Shown here: one piece after another, positions 28,697 through 37,972 of the stretch
How the letters are laid out: every line of letters begins with the position of its first letter
Numbering within the stretch: position 1 is the stretch's first letter
DNA from: Sorangium sp051521495
GTDB lineage: Bacteria > Myxococcota_A > Polyangia > Polyangiales > Polyangiaceae
Direction: 5' to 3'
Length of the DNA stretch: 64,000 nt
Assembly (NCBI RefSeq): GCF_051521495.1
Contig: NZ_CP150355.1
Coordinates: forward strand, 8,556,001 to 8,620,000
Translations under genes and position numbers: made by a program
The notes under the pieces: model-generated
The model's database searches: none
What the model was told of the DNA's origin: nothing
Seen by the model: only the letters and a program-made list of their open reading frames with translations

Positions 28697-31368
28697 ACGC
28701 CTGCGTCACGCTGGAGGAGGTCGTCGCGGCGGCGCACGCGCGGAGCGCCTCGCTGGTGCCGGAGACCTCGGGTTACCTCGCGCTGGCGGTCAGCGACGCG
28801 ACGTCGCGCCTGCCCCTCAGGCTCGACGATCACGCGGTGCTGCTCACGACCGAGGGCACCGTCACGGTGCGCTCGCGCGGCGAGCCGGTGGCGCCGGCCG
28901 AGGCCGCGCGGCTGCTGCGCGACCTGCTCGCCCGGCTCCTTGCCGCGTCCGCCGGCAGCATGCCGAACCTCACGGCGACGGCGCGCCCGCGCCCTGCGTC
29001 CGAGCAGGACCCGGAGGTGGTCGCGCGGGAGCTCGAGGCCGCGCTGATCCCGGTGAACCGCAACGCCGCCCGTCGGGCGCTGGCGCGGCTCGCCCGTGAG
29101 ACGCTGCGCGCCAAGGAAACCGGTCGGCTGAGGCGCCCGCGCCCGGAGGTCCGGGCGAAGGCCGCGGCGCTGGAAGCGAACGCGACGGAGCCGCCCGCGC
29201 GACCGGAGCACGCGCGGCGCGACGCGAGCGCCGCTGCCCCACGCGACGCGACCGTCGCGGCCCCGTACGAGGCGACCGCCGCTGCGGCGCACCACGCGAC
29301 GGCCGCTGCCCCGCACCACGCGACGGCCGCTGCCCCGGTCGTGCAGCCGATCGTGGAGCTCACCCTCAGCCCCGGACCGGTCGCGCCTGCGATCGTGGAG
29401 CTCACCCTCAGCCCCGGGCTGCTCGCGTGTGAGACCGCCGTGGCGGCGCTCCCGGCGCCTGCGAACGCAGGCGATGGCGCCGGGACGGTGGCCGTCGAGC
29501 CGTGCCCCGAGATCGCATCGGCGCCTGCGCACGCCGTCGAGCACGTCGAGGCGTCCGAGCGCTCCTCACGCGCCGGCGAGCAAGTCGAGGCGCTTCCGGA
29601 GCCGACCCCAACCGTCGTGCAGGCGGTGGTGGACGTGGAGGAGGAGGTCGCAGCCCCGGCCGAGATCCCGGTCATCCCAGAGCTCATCGAGCCAGCTCGG
29701 TCGATCGCGCCCGTGGCACCGATCGCGATCGCGCGCGCGGCGGCGGTGGCCGCTCCTGAAGAAGCGCGCGCCGTACCCGCGCCCTCGCGCGTCGCCAGCG
29801 GCCCGTCGACCTGCAGCGAGGCGCTCACGAGCCCCGAGGGGGTCGAGGTGCTCCTCGTCGACTTTTCCCCTGCTCCTGCCGGCGTCGCGCCGCCCTCCCG
29901 GGAACCGACGCCGACCGAGTCGATCGTCGTCGAGCTCTCCCCGGATCCCGCCGACGTCGAACCTCTCTCGCCGGAGCCGACACCGACCGTGGCCACGGCC
30001 GTCTGGGCGGAGAGGGCAGCGGCCGAGTGGGCCGTGCTCTCGCGCGTGGCGGAGGTGCCTGCCGGCATGACCGACGTCCCGGAAACCATCGAGACGTCGC
30101 GCGCACCGGCTATCCATTTCATGGCGGCGGACGCGGCGCTCCCGGTCACACCGGCGTATGGCGCCTGGCCGGTCGTCCGTCGGGCGGACCTCGCGGTGCT
30201 TGCGGGTGCTCGATCCGCCGTCGCGCCGTTCGACGAGACGCCGGCAGCGCGGCACACGCTGCCCTGGCCCGTTCCGGCGCAGCGCGGTAATGAGGCTCCG
30301 GCCGCGCAGGTCGCGACGGCTCCAGCCGCGCAGGTCGAGGCCTCCCTGGCGGCGGAGGCCGGCGGTCCGGAAACCGCGCACGCCGGCGCGCCGCCCGTGG
30401 ACGCCCCCCCCGAGGCACCGCTCGCGGACGCGGCATCCGAGGCACCGCTCACGGAAGCGGCACCCGAGGCACCGCTCACGGAAGCGGCACCCGAGGCACC
30501 GCTCACGGAAGCGGCACCCGAGGCACCGCCCGCGGAAGCGGCACCGATGCAGCTCGCGGACACGGCACCGATGCAGCCCACCGCGGACGCATCACCCGAG
30601 GCACCGCTCACGGACTTGGTGCCCGCGGACGCATCACCCGAGGAATCGCCCGCGGACCTCGCGCCCGCGGACGCGTCACTCGAGGAATCGCTCGCTGACG
30701 CGTCCCCCGAGGCACCGCCCTCGGATCTGGCTCCCGCGCAGCCGCCCGCTGCTCTGGCATCCGCGGACGCAGCACCCGTCCAGCCGCCTGCGGTTGTGGA
30801 CCCAGCGGAGACGCCGTGCCCGGCGGAGCTCGGTCCCGTCGATGCGATCGTGTGGAACGCCTCGCGGCGATCCCGGAGCGCGCGCCCTCCCGCGAACGGC
30901 GGCGCTGGCGCCTCACGGGTCGACGAGCTCGTCGCGCGCTTCGTGGCGCAGTCCGAGCGCAGCGCGCAGCGCCGCGCGACGCGCAGCATGAAAGCGCTCG
31001 CTGGGCTCGACCTCACGCTCACGCCGCCTCCGGTCGCTGCCGTCTCCGCGACCTCCGCGCTCGCCATCACGGGCGCGCGCCCGTTGCTCGGCGGCGCGAT
31101 GCGTCCCGTCGCATCCGAGCTCGCCACGCCCGGATCCGCTCCGGTCGTCCTGGTGGACGACGGCAGCAGGGCGCCTGCGCCGCTGGTGGCCCCGCGCCGG
31201 AGAGGACTGTCCTTGTGGCTTGCGCTCCTCGCGCTCGCCCTGCTCTGCGCCGGGCTCGCTGGAACGCTGCGACCGGAGGTCTTCGCCTCGCTGACGGAGC
31301 CGCTCGCGCGGGGCGCTCTCCGTGTCGTCCCGCGTGCGGAGGCGAGGACGCCTTCCCCTCACGATTGA
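28693..31368 (+). CDS. Long Ala/Pro/Glu-rich tail-anchored protein, unknown function
   Basis: An 891-residue protein from the GTG at 28693, which overlaps the hisF stop (GTGA). Residues 1-100 look folded (VTLEEVVAAAHARSASLVPE, ETSGYLALAVSDA, DDHAVLLTTEGTVTVR, AARLLRDLLARLL). Residues about 170-730 are low-complexity Ala/Pro/Glu with several repeats, including EAPLTEAAP units. A short basic region near 770-800 (RRSRSARPP, VDELVARFVAQSERSAQRRA) precedes a C-terminal membrane helix (LSLWLALLALALLCAGLAGTL) and a short tail. The N-terminal domain is therefore probably cytoplasmic, on a long flexible arm anchored at its end. I do not recognise the family. Coupling to hisF may be only genome compaction. 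Confidence 0.65.
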   Translation: MNACVTLEEVVAAAHARSASLVPETSGYLALAVSDATSRLPLRLDDHAVLLTTEGTVTVRSRGEPVAPAEAARLLRDLLARLLAASAGSMPNLTATARPRPASEQDPEVVARELEAALIPVNRNAARRALARLARETLRAKETGRLRRPRPEVRAKAAALEANATEPPARPEHARRDASAAAPRDATVAAPYEATAAAAHHATAAAPHHATAAAPVVQPIVELTLSPGPVAPAIVELTLSPGLLACETAVAALPAPANAGDGAGTVAVEPCPEIASAPAHAVEHVEASERSSRAGEQVEALPEPTPTVVQAVVDVEEEVAAPAEIPVIPELIEPARSIAPVAPIAIARAAAVAAPEEARAVPAPSRVASGPSTCSEALTSPEGVEVLLVDFSPAPAGVAPPSREPTPTESIVVELSPDPADVEPLSPEPTPTVATAVWAERAAAEWAVLSRVAEVPAGMTDVPETIETSRAPAIHFMAADAALPVTPAYGAWPVVRRADLAVLAGARSAVAPFDETPAARHTLPWPVPAQRGNEAPAAQVATAPAAQVEASLAAEAGGPETAHAGAPPVDAPPEAPLADAASEAPLTEAAPEAPLTEAAPEAPLTEAAPEAPPAEAAPMQLADTAPMQPTADASPEAPLTDLVPADASPEESPADLAPADASLEESLADASPEAPPSDLAPAQPPAALASADAAPVQPPAVVDPAETPCPAELGPVDAIVWNASRRSRSARPPANGGAGASRVDELVARFVAQSERSAQRRATRSMKALAGLDLTLTPPPVAAVSATSALAITGARPLLGGAMRPVASELATPGSAPVVLVDDGSRAPAPLVAPRRRGLSLWLALLALALLCAGLAGTLRPEVFASLTEPLARGALRVVPRAEARTPSPHD
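30439..30546. repeat. 27-bp in-frame tandem repeat, four copies
   Basis: Copies start at 30439, 30466, 30493 and 30520 and encode EAPLTEAAP nonapeptides in the tail-anchored protein; the fourth copy is diverged (EAPPAEAAP). Shorter related repeats continue to about 30730. A separate duplicated block encoding IVELTLSPG lies near 29350-29410. Confidence 0.88.
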
Positions 31369-31401
31369 CGTTGCCCCGGGGGAGCGACGACACTCGTCGC
31401 C

Positions 31402-31785
31402 ATGCAAGAGCAGAGCATGGCGATCGTGAAGTCGCTCGTGAGCGTTGCGTGGGCGGACGGCGAGTTCCACGACGCCGAGCGAGAGATGGTGGAGGGGCTG
31501 ATCGCGGCGTTCGAGGCAAACGAGGACCAGGCGAAGGAGATCCGCGCGTACGCCGCGCAGAGAAAGACCCTGGACGACGTGCCCCTCGGCGAGCTCGGCG
31601 GCGACGATCGACGCGCGCTGCTGCAGCATGCGGTGCTGCTCACCTTCGTCGACGGCGAGCAGCACGACGCGGAAAAGCAGTACATCGCCGCGCTGAGCAA
31701 GAAGCTCGAGCTCCCCGCGCCCGAGTCCGACCAGATCATCCAGGCAGCCGAGGCCCGCGCCCGACGCCTCCTCAGCTTGCTCTGA
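31402..31785 (+). CDS. TerB-family protein
   Basis: A 127-residue all-helical protein with the two pseudo-symmetric acidic motifs of the TerB fold: SVAWADGEFHDAEREMVEGL (about 14-33) and LLTFVDGEQHDAEKQYIAAL (about 79-98). TerB-like proteins are linked to tellurite resistance and stress modules and are often membrane-associated partners. Here no other ter gene is nearby, so a general stress or scaffold role is as likely. It starts 34 bases after the tail-anchored protein gene. Confidence 0.83.
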   Translation: MQEQSMAIVKSLVSVAWADGEFHDAEREMVEGLIAAFEANEDQAKEIRAYAAQRKTLDDVPLGELGGDDRRALLQHAVLLTFVDGEQHDAEKQYIAALSKKLELPAPESDQIIQAAEARARRLLSLL

Positions 31786-32150
31786 CGCGACCGCAGCGGC
31801 GCCCGCGCTGCGGGCCTCGCCGCTGCCCATGTTCCTGGGACGAGCTCGCTCCGCCGCTCCCGACGGCTGGCTAGACGGGCTCGGGCGCGAGCGCTGCGAT
31901 CCTCCCGCGCAAGAAAGACCACGCCATCGTCATCACGGAGGAAGCGGTGGCCAGCGTGGACATCGAGACCAGCAGGCGGCCTAGCACGACAGCCGCGCTC
32001 GCTCCGGACAGCCCCGGAGCCTCGGCATCCACGCGTCGACCCTTCCGCGCTTCCACGCGATGTTGCCGCGCCGTCGCAACCACGTCGCCCCTTCAGCGCA
32101 TCTTCCCGCCGCTCGGACCGCCCCGGAGCGTCCGTCGTCGAGGAGTGCTC
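31786..32150. other. Intergenic region with a doubtful small frame
   Basis: About 365 bases. A minus-strand frame (31871-32083, 70 residues) has one moderately hydrophobic stretch, but no ribosome site or recognisable similarity. Nothing else is seen. Confidence 0.3.
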
Positions 32151-32354
32151 ATGAACTACGACATCGGCATGATCTGCCCAGCCTGCGGCTGCGTCACCAT
32201 CTTTCAGGCCGGCACCACCACCCCGCGGCGATGCGCTCGCTGCCACGATATGGACGCGGATCATCCGCTCGCCCTGCCGGCCTACGAGCGGCCGACGCGT
32301 CCCGGCGGGCGCGGTCGAAGGCCCGAGGCCGCGCAGCTCGACTGGATGGAATGA
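32151..32354 (+). CDS. Small zinc-ribbon protein
   Basis: A 67-residue protein with an AGGAG ribosome site five bases before the ATG. MICPACGCV and RRCARCHDMD provide two CxxC knuckles for one zinc ribbon (residues about 8-33). The remainder is basic and ends in QLDWME. No family is recognised. It converges on the xanthine dehydrogenase FAD subunit with no intergenic space. Confidence 0.7.
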   Translation: MNYDIGMICPACGCVTIFQAGTTTPRRCARCHDMDADHPLALPAYERPTRPGGRGRRPEAAQLDWME

Positions 32355-33263
32355 TCAGACCGGCGCGCCGAGCTGCCGGAGGAGCTCCCGCACCACCCCG
32401 CGAGCGCAATGCTCCCGGTAGGCCCGCGTCGAGCGCACGTCATCGATGGGCGAGATGTCCTGCGCCACCGCGGCATCGACCTCCGCCGCGGTGAGCTCGG
32501 CGAGCGGACGGGACAGGCAGAGCGCGCGCACGCTCGGCAGGAGCGCCGTCGTCGGCGCGACCGACGCCATCCCCAGCCCCATCCGCACGGGGCGCCCGGA
32601 TCGCACCTCGGCCACGCCCGCGAGCGCGACCTTCGAGATCGCCTGGGCCCGGCGCGCGCCGATCTTTCGCCAGTACCAGGGCGACCCGGGCGCCGGCAGC
32701 GCGATCTCCACGGCGACGATCACCTCGTCCGGCGCGCGCGACGTGCGCTTGTAGCCCGTCTGCAAGGCGCTCATCGGGATGCGCCGCTCCCCGCGGACGC
32801 TCTGCACCACGACGGACGCGTCGTAGGCGGCGAGCGCGGCGACGCCGTCGGCGGCCGGCGACGCCGTGGCCAGGTTGCCGCCGAGCGTGCCGCGCGCCTG
32901 GATCTGCACCGCGCCCACGTCGCGGCTCATCCGCGCGAGGAGCGGCGCCCGCGCGGCGATCGCGTCGCTCCGGCGCATCTCCAGGTAGGTCGTCGCGGCG
33001 CCCACCCGGAGCGTGTCGCCCGAGAGCGAGATGCCCCGCAGATCCGAGAGCCGGGACACGTCGACGACCAGCGGCGGCGCCGGCCGGCTCACCGCGGCGA
33101 CGTCGAGCGGAGGCCTGAGCTCCTGCTCGACGACCCAGTCGGTGCCGCCGGCCAGGAGCGTGACCGGCGCGCCGAGCGCGGCCCGCTCCGCCACGAGCTC
33201 GCACAGCGAACCGAGCTCGGAGACGTGCCGCATCTCGAACAGGCGGAGATCCGCGAGGCTCAC
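32355..33263 (-). CDS. Xanthine dehydrogenase family FAD-binding (medium) subunit
   Basis: A 302-residue flavoprotein subunit of a molybdenum hydroxylase. The GTG at 33263 overlaps the stop of the 2Fe-2S subunit gene by four bases. FAD-binding blocks are VTLLAGGTDWVVEQE near 34-48 and QIQARGTLGGNLATASPAAD near 120-139, then GYKRTSRAPDEVIVAVEI and WYWRKIGARRAQAISKVALA. It passes electrons from the 2Fe-2S clusters to NAD or another acceptor. It is the last gene of the operon Mo subunit, 2Fe-2S, FAD. Xanthine as substrate is inferred from the nearby ureide genes. Confidence 0.93.
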   Translation of the reverse strand: MSLADLRLFEMRHVSELGSLCELVAERAALGAPVTLLAGGTDWVVEQELRPPLDVAAVSRPAPPLVVDVSRLSDLRGISLSGDTLRVGAATTYLEMRRSDAIAARAPLLARMSRDVGAVQIQARGTLGGNLATASPAADGVAALAAYDASVVVQSVRGERRIPMSALQTGYKRTSRAPDEVIVAVEIALPAPGSPWYWRKIGARRAQAISKVALAGVAEVRSGRPVRMGLGMASVAPTTALLPSVRALCLSRPLAELTAAEVDAAVAQDISPIDDVRSTRAYREHCARGVVRELLRQLGAPV

Positions 33264-33742
33264 GGCGCCACCCCTCCCCCGCCGCGGCGCAGCGCCGCGG
33301 CGGCGCGGACGCTCTCGACGATCCGCTGGTAACCGGTGCAGCGGCACAGGTTGCCGGCGAGCGCCTCGCGCACCTCGAGCTCCGACGGATCCGGGTGGCG
33401 GACGAGCAGCGCCTCCGCGGAGAGGAGCATGCCTGGCGTGCAGATCCCGCACTGCGCGCCGCCCTCCTCGACGAAGCAGCGCTGCAGCGGCGACAGGTGC
33501 CCGGCGCTGGCGAGGCCCTCGACCGTCGTCACGCTGCGCCCCTCGCACTGCCCGATCGCGACGAGGCACGCGTTCACGGGGTCGCCGTCGAGCAGCACCG
33601 TGCACGCGCCGCACTCGCCCTCCGCGCAGCCCTCCTTCGTGCCCGTGAGCCCGAGCGGACCCCGGAGCGCGTCGAGCAGCCGCGAGAGCGGCGGCAGATC
33701 GACCTCGCGCGGCGAGCCGTTGACGACGAGCGATACCTTCAT
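33260..33742 (-). CDS. Xanthine dehydrogenase family 2Fe-2S subunit
   Basis: A 160-residue small subunit carrying two 2Fe-2S clusters. The plant-type ferredoxin cluster uses Cys39, 44, 47 and 59 (EGCAEGECGACTVLLDG, VNACL). The helical-domain cluster uses Cys98, 101, 133 and 135 (AQCGICTPGML, GNLCRCTGYQ). The length is typical. It overlaps the Mo subunit gene upstream and the FAD subunit gene downstream by four bases each, so the three are made in balance. Confidence 0.96.
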   Translation of the reverse strand: MKVSLVVNGSPREVDLPPLSRLLDALRGPLGLTGTKEGCAEGECGACTVLLDGDPVNACLVAIGQCEGRSVTTVEGLASAGHLSPLQRCFVEEGGAQCGICTPGMLLSAEALLVRHPDPSELEVREALAGNLCRCTGYQRIVESVRAAAALRRGGGGVAP

Positions 33743-36105
33743 ACGCGCTCCCCTCTCCCTGCCGCAGGGCGCGGCGCCGCGGCGCCCCGCGCCGCCTCGA
33801 GCAGGCGCTCCGGCGTGAGCGGCAGCGCGCACGCGGCGATCCCCGTCGCGTGCTCGACCGCCGCAGCCACCGCGGGCGCGCCGCCGTCCATCGGCATCTC
33901 GCCGATGCCCTTGGCCCCGCCGCCCGGGCCGAACGGGAACGGCTCCTCGACCAGCACGACATGGAACGGCGGCGCGTCGAGCGACGTCGGGATGATGTAG
34001 TTCGTCATCCGCGGGTTCTTGATCTTGCCGCCCTGCCAGACGATCTCCTCGGAGAGCGCCCAGCCGATCGCCTGGAGGCTCCCGCCCTCGATCTGCCCCT
34101 TGCACATCACCGGGTGGATCGCCTTGCCCACGTCGGTGGCCGACCAGAAGTCGACGACCGTCACCTCGAAGGTGTCGAGGTCCACCTCGACCTCGACCAC
34201 GTCGCACGCCCAGCCGAAGCACGGGTACGCGTCGCCCTTGTACGCCTCGTCGTCCCAGCGCACGTAGTCTGGCGGCTCGTACTGCTTGAGCGACGTCACC
34301 TGACCCTCGCGGGCGAGCAGCCGATCGGCCGCCTCCTCGAAGCTCAGCGCCGGCGGTCCCGCCGCGGCGCCCGCGTCGGCCTCCCGGGCGGCGCGCGGCT
34401 CCAGCGCCGCCTGCGCCGACGCCTGCTCCTCGCGGACGCGGCTCGCGAGCTCTCGCGCCGCGGCCTCGACGATCGAGCCGACCACCATCACCGTGCGCGA
34501 CGCCACCGTCGGGCCCGAGTCGGGCACCGTCGTCGTGCACGGCACCGCGAACTCGACCCGATCGAGCGGCAGCCCCGCCGCGTCCGCGGCGATCTGCCGG
34601 AACACCGTCTCCGTCCCCTGGCCGATGTCCGTCGACGCCGTGCGGATGCGGAGCCGCCCGCCGGGCGCGAGATCCAGCGCGACCTTCCCCTTGTAGTAGC
34701 GCTCTCCCGATCCGGTGAAGCCCGCGCCGTGCATGAACACCGAGAGCCCGATCCCGCGCGCCACGCGCCCGCGGACGACCGGCCCGGCCGCGCGCTTCTC
34801 CCGGTAGCCGCTCGCCGCGATCGCCCGCGCGACGCACTCCTCGCCAGCGACGCTCACGCGGAGCACCTGCCCCGTCGCGGTCGAGTCGCCGGGGCGCAGC
34901 ACGTTCTTCGCCTTCAGGTCGAGCGGATCGCAGCCGAGCTCGCGCGCGACGCGGTCGAGGTGCCGCTCGATCGCCCAGATCGTCTGCGGCGCGCCGAAGC
35001 CGCGGAAGGCGCCGTTCGGCGGCGTGTTCGTCGCCACGGCGGTCGCCTCGATCCACACGTCGTCCCAGCGGTAGGCGCCCGCCGCGTGGAGGGCGCCGCG
35101 CGACAGGACCACCTGCGTCAGCGTCGCGTACGCGCCGCCGTCCATGAGGATCCGGATCTTCAGCGCGCGCAGCGCCCCGTCGCGATCGCAGCCGCTCGTG
35201 ATCTCGCAGGACGCCGGGTGGCGCTTCGTCGTCGCCTCGATGTCCTCCGTCCGGTCGTAGATCATGCGCACCGGGCGGCCGCTCTTCCTCGCGAGCAGCG
35301 CCGCGTGGAGCGCGATGATCGACGGGTACTCCTCCTTGCCCCCGAAGCCGCCCCCCGTGACCGACTGGGTGATGTGGATCCGGTCCGGAGGGAGCCCGAA
35401 CGCCTTCAGGAACGCCTTGTGGACGTAGAACGGGCACTGGATCGAGCCCGTCGCGTGCGCGCCCGCCTCGTCCCACCAGGCGATGACCCCCTGCGGCTCG
35501 ATGTAGAGCTGCTCCTGGTGGTGCGAGGCGTAGGTCCCGGTGACGACCACGTCACAGCGCGCGAGCGCCGCGTCGATCGCGGCCTCGCTCGCCTCGCCGC
35601 GCTCCCGCGCGGCGTCGGCGCCCCCCTTCGTGATGAGGTACCGCTTGAGGACGTTGTCGGCGCCCCAGACGATCTCCTCGCCATCGAGCGCGGCGCGCGC
35701 GTCGAGCACCGGCGGCAGCGGATCGATGTCGAGCGCGACGGCCTGGACCGCCCGCGCGAGCTTCAGCCGATCCGCGCAGCCGAGCAGGACGATCGGCTCG
35801 TAGGCGTGGTTCACCCTGCTGGCGGCGAGGATCGGTTGATCGTCCTGGATCAGCGCGACCACGTTGACCGGGACATCCTCGGCGAGCACGACGGTGACGT
35901 CGCTCCAGTCGAACGCGGGGTCGAGCCGCACACCCCGGAGGATCCCGCGCGGCACGGGGCTCCGCACGGTGCGCCCGAAGATCTCCCCCGGCATCGGCGG
36001 GATGTCGTCGACGTAGCGCGACGCACCCGTGACCTTCGGGGGGCCGTCCGTACGGGGCACGCTGCTCCCCACGGTGCTCGCTGACGCTGGAGGGCTCGTC
36101 GCCAT
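33739..36105 (-). CDS. Xanthine dehydrogenase family molybdopterin-binding subunit
   Basis: A 788-residue catalytic subunit that binds the molybdenum cofactor and hydroxylates the purine substrate. GAGGAG lies upstream of the ATG at 36105. Motifs are KVTGASRYVDDIPPMPGE at the N-terminus, QSVTGGGFGGKEEYP (cofactor loop), GAFRGFGAPQ, STDIGQGTETVF and GGGAKGIGEMP. In the last, Glu736 is the expected catalytic base. An Ala-rich insert (about 560-585) is unusual. First gene of the three-subunit operon; XdhC- and MocA-like genes lie upstream on the same strand. Substrate specificity is inferred from context, not from residues checked. Confidence 0.95.
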   Translation of the reverse strand: MATSPPASASTVGSSVPRTDGPPKVTGASRYVDDIPPMPGEIFGRTVRSPVPRGILRGVRLDPAFDWSDVTVVLAEDVPVNVVALIQDDQPILAASRVNHAYEPIVLLGCADRLKLARAVQAVALDIDPLPPVLDARAALDGEEIVWGADNVLKRYLITKGGADAARERGEASEAAIDAALARCDVVVTGTYASHHQEQLYIEPQGVIAWWDEAGAHATGSIQCPFYVHKAFLKAFGLPPDRIHITQSVTGGGFGGKEEYPSIIALHAALLARKSGRPVRMIYDRTEDIEATTKRHPASCEITSGCDRDGALRALKIRILMDGGAYATLTQVVLSRGALHAAGAYRWDDVWIEATAVATNTPPNGAFRGFGAPQTIWAIERHLDRVARELGCDPLDLKAKNVLRPGDSTATGQVLRVSVAGEECVARAIAASGYREKRAAGPVVRGRVARGIGLSVFMHGAGFTGSGERYYKGKVALDLAPGGRLRIRTASTDIGQGTETVFRQIAADAAGLPLDRVEFAVPCTTTVPDSGPTVASRTVMVVGSIVEAAARELASRVREEQASAQAALEPRAAREADAGAAAGPPALSFEEAADRLLAREGQVTSLKQYEPPDYVRWDDEAYKGDAYPCFGWACDVVEVEVDLDTFEVTVVDFWSATDVGKAIHPVMCKGQIEGGSLQAIGWALSEEIVWQGGKIKNPRMTNYIIPTSLDAPPFHVVLVEEPFPFGPGGGAKGIGEMPMDGGAPAVAAAVEHATGIAACALPLTPERLLEAARGAAAPRPAAGRGERV

Positions 36106-36204
36106 TCGTATGCTCCTCCTCTCCGACGATAGCCCGGTCCCCCCTGAGACGTCGACCCGAGCGCGCCGCGCGGCGTGACCCGCGCGAGGTGGACGATCCC
36201 GCCT

Positions 36205-36843
36205 TCAGGCGAGAAAGCGCGGCGGCCCCCCGAGCACGCGGATCACGTCGACCGGGACATTCAGGTCGTGCAGCACCCCCGGGTCGTCCACCTCCTCGTC
36301 GACGCACCTGTCGCCGAGCGCCCTCAGGTGATCGCGGAGCGGCGGAGGATCAGCCTCCAGGTAACGCTGGAGCGCCTCGGTGCGCAGCACCACCGGGTGC
36401 CCGCCGCGGCCGAGGTGCCGCGGCCGCACCGCGAGCGGCGGCGTCTCCAAGGAGGCGCCCGCCTCGATCCGGGCGAGCAGCCGCGCCACCGTCGCGGCGC
36501 GCGCGGGGGGCACGTCGACCGGCGTCACGATGACGGCCTCGGCATCGCCGATGCGCGGCGCGGCGACGGCCAGCGAGCCCGCCGGCCCGAGGTCGTCCGG
36601 CGCGGACCACGAGACCAGGTCGATGCCCGGCTGCACATGGGCCAGCAGCGCGTGAAAGACGGAGCTGCGCACCACCACGAGCACCCGCGCGCTCTCGGCC
36701 GCGAGGCGAGCCTCCGCGTGCGCGATCGCCAGCGGCCGCTCGGCCCCACCCTTCGTCGCCGACGGCCAGGCCAGGAGCGCCTTCGGCCCCCCGAGCCGCT
36801 TGCCCGCTCCCGCGGCGAGCACGATCGTGATCACGCGGTTCAT
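36205..36843 (-). CDS. MocA/MobA-like nucleotidyltransferase
   Basis: A 212-residue enzyme of the type that attaches CMP or GMP to the molybdopterin cofactor. The N-terminal nucleotide loop reads VLAAGAGKRLGGPKALLAW, with the conserved LAAGxGxRxGxxK pattern. VIVTPVDVPPA is the metal-binding Asp block and RGGHPVVL the later signature. It overlaps the XdhC-like gene by four bases and lies 99 bases upstream of the Mo subunit, so it serves this hydroxylase. CMP (MocA-like) is more likely than GMP for this enzyme class, but that is inference. Confidence 0.88.
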   Translation of the reverse strand: MNRVITIVLAAGAGKRLGGPKALLAWPSATKGGAERPLAIAHAEARLAAESARVLVVVRSSVFHALLAHVQPGIDLVSWSAPDDLGPAGSLAVAAPRIGDAEAVIVTPVDVPPARAATVARLLARIEAGASLETPPLAVRPRHLGRGGHPVVLRTEALQRYLEADPPPLRDHLRALGDRCVDEEVDDPGVLHDLNVPVDVIRVLGGPPRFLA

Positions 36844-37784
36844 TCAGCCTGCTCCTCTCCGGCGGGCGCTACGCCGGCCGGCGACCATCGAGCGCGCTGC
36901 CGCCCCGCGCGCCACGCGACCAGCTCTGCAGCCAGGGCGACGCCGATCTCGGCCGGCGTGCGCGCGCCGATGTCGAGGCCAACCGGCATCCTGACCCGCG
37001 CGACGTCGCCCTCGGGCACCCCCTTCGCCTCGAGCCGCGCCCGCGTTCGCGCCGCCTTCGCGCGGCTCCCGACGCCGCCCACGTAGCCGAAGCCGCGCGC
37101 GAGCGCCCACGCGATCGCCTCCTGGTCGAGGGCGTGGTCGTGCGTCATCACGAGCGCGGCCGCCTCGCCGAGATCCCTCGGCAAGCCCGCCTGCACCTCC
37201 GGGTCGTCGTGCTCGGCAAGCACGAGCCGCACCGGATCCCCGGGCGCCGGCGCGAGGTCCTGCGGCGCGCCGTCGTGCGCCGCCCTCGCCAGGGCGAGCG
37301 GCGCGAGCGCCGGAACGCGGGCGGGATCGGCGGCGGCCGCGCGCGCGTCGCAGAGGGTCACGTGGAAGCCCAGCGACGCGAGGAGCGGCGCGGCGAACGC
37401 GCCCACGTGCCCGGCGCCGATCACGAGGACGTGCATCGCGGGCAGCATCGGCTCGATGAGGACCTCGACCGAGCCGCCGCAGCACATGCCCAGCGTCGGG
37501 CCCAGGCGGAACGTCTCGAGCCTCGGCGCGCTGGCGAGCTCGTCGAGCGCGCGCCCCATCATGCCGAGCGCCGCCCGCTCGACGGCGCCGCCGCCGATCG
37601 TGCCGATCGCGGAGAGATCGTCGAAGAGGCAGAGCTTCTGCCCCGGCGTCGACGGCGCCGAGCCGTGCCGCGCCACCACGGAGGCGAGCACCACCCGCCG
37701 CCCCGCCTCGAGCGCGCCGAGCGCCGCCCGCAGCACGTCGTGCGGTAAGGCCGTTCTCGGGATGACCTGGCTCGGATCCGGCAT
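36840..37784 (-). CDS. XdhC/CoxI family molybdenum-cofactor sulfuration/insertion protein
   Basis: A 314-residue maturation factor. The XdhC N-terminal domain has VLASVVARHGSAPSTPGQKL, GTIGGGAVE and LGMCCGGSVEVLIEP. The C-terminal Rossmann domain has HVLVIGAGHVGAFAAPLLASLGF, LVMTHDHALDQEAI and YVGGVGSRAKA, then MPVGLDIGARTPAEIGVALAAEL. XdhC binds the molybdenum cofactor and helps install its terminal sulfur before insertion into xanthine dehydrogenase. It is the first gene of the XdhC-MocA-XDH set; the 4-base overlap with the next gene implies coupling. Confidence 0.94.
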   Translation of the reverse strand: MPDPSQVIPRTALPHDVLRAALGALEAGRRVVLASVVARHGSAPSTPGQKLCLFDDLSAIGTIGGGAVERAALGMMGRALDELASAPRLETFRLGPTLGMCCGGSVEVLIEPMLPAMHVLVIGAGHVGAFAAPLLASLGFHVTLCDARAAAADPARVPALAPLALARAAHDGAPQDLAPAPGDPVRLVLAEHDDPEVQAGLPRDLGEAAALVMTHDHALDQEAIAWALARGFGYVGGVGSRAKAARTRARLEAKGVPEGDVARVRMPVGLDIGARTPAEIGVALAAELVAWRAGRQRARWSPAGVAPAGEEQAE

Positions 37785-37972
37785 GAGGAAACTCTAGCGA
37801 CCCGGCGACCGAAAACGAGAGCGCCGGCGCCATCGCACCGAAAGAGCTTGCTGGAGCGCCGCGCTTGTCGCGAAAGTCGAGCGCGCGCGGAGAGCGGCGC
37901 AGGCGTCCCCCCACGGCCCCGGCCGGCAGATCCCGCCGAGATCCCAACGAAAACGCGGAGTTTCAAGCCACG

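Noticed and set aside
31871..32083. A 70-codon minus-strand frame with a hydrophobic stretch
   Set aside because: No ribosome site or similarity; the hydrophobic stretch is short and interrupted.
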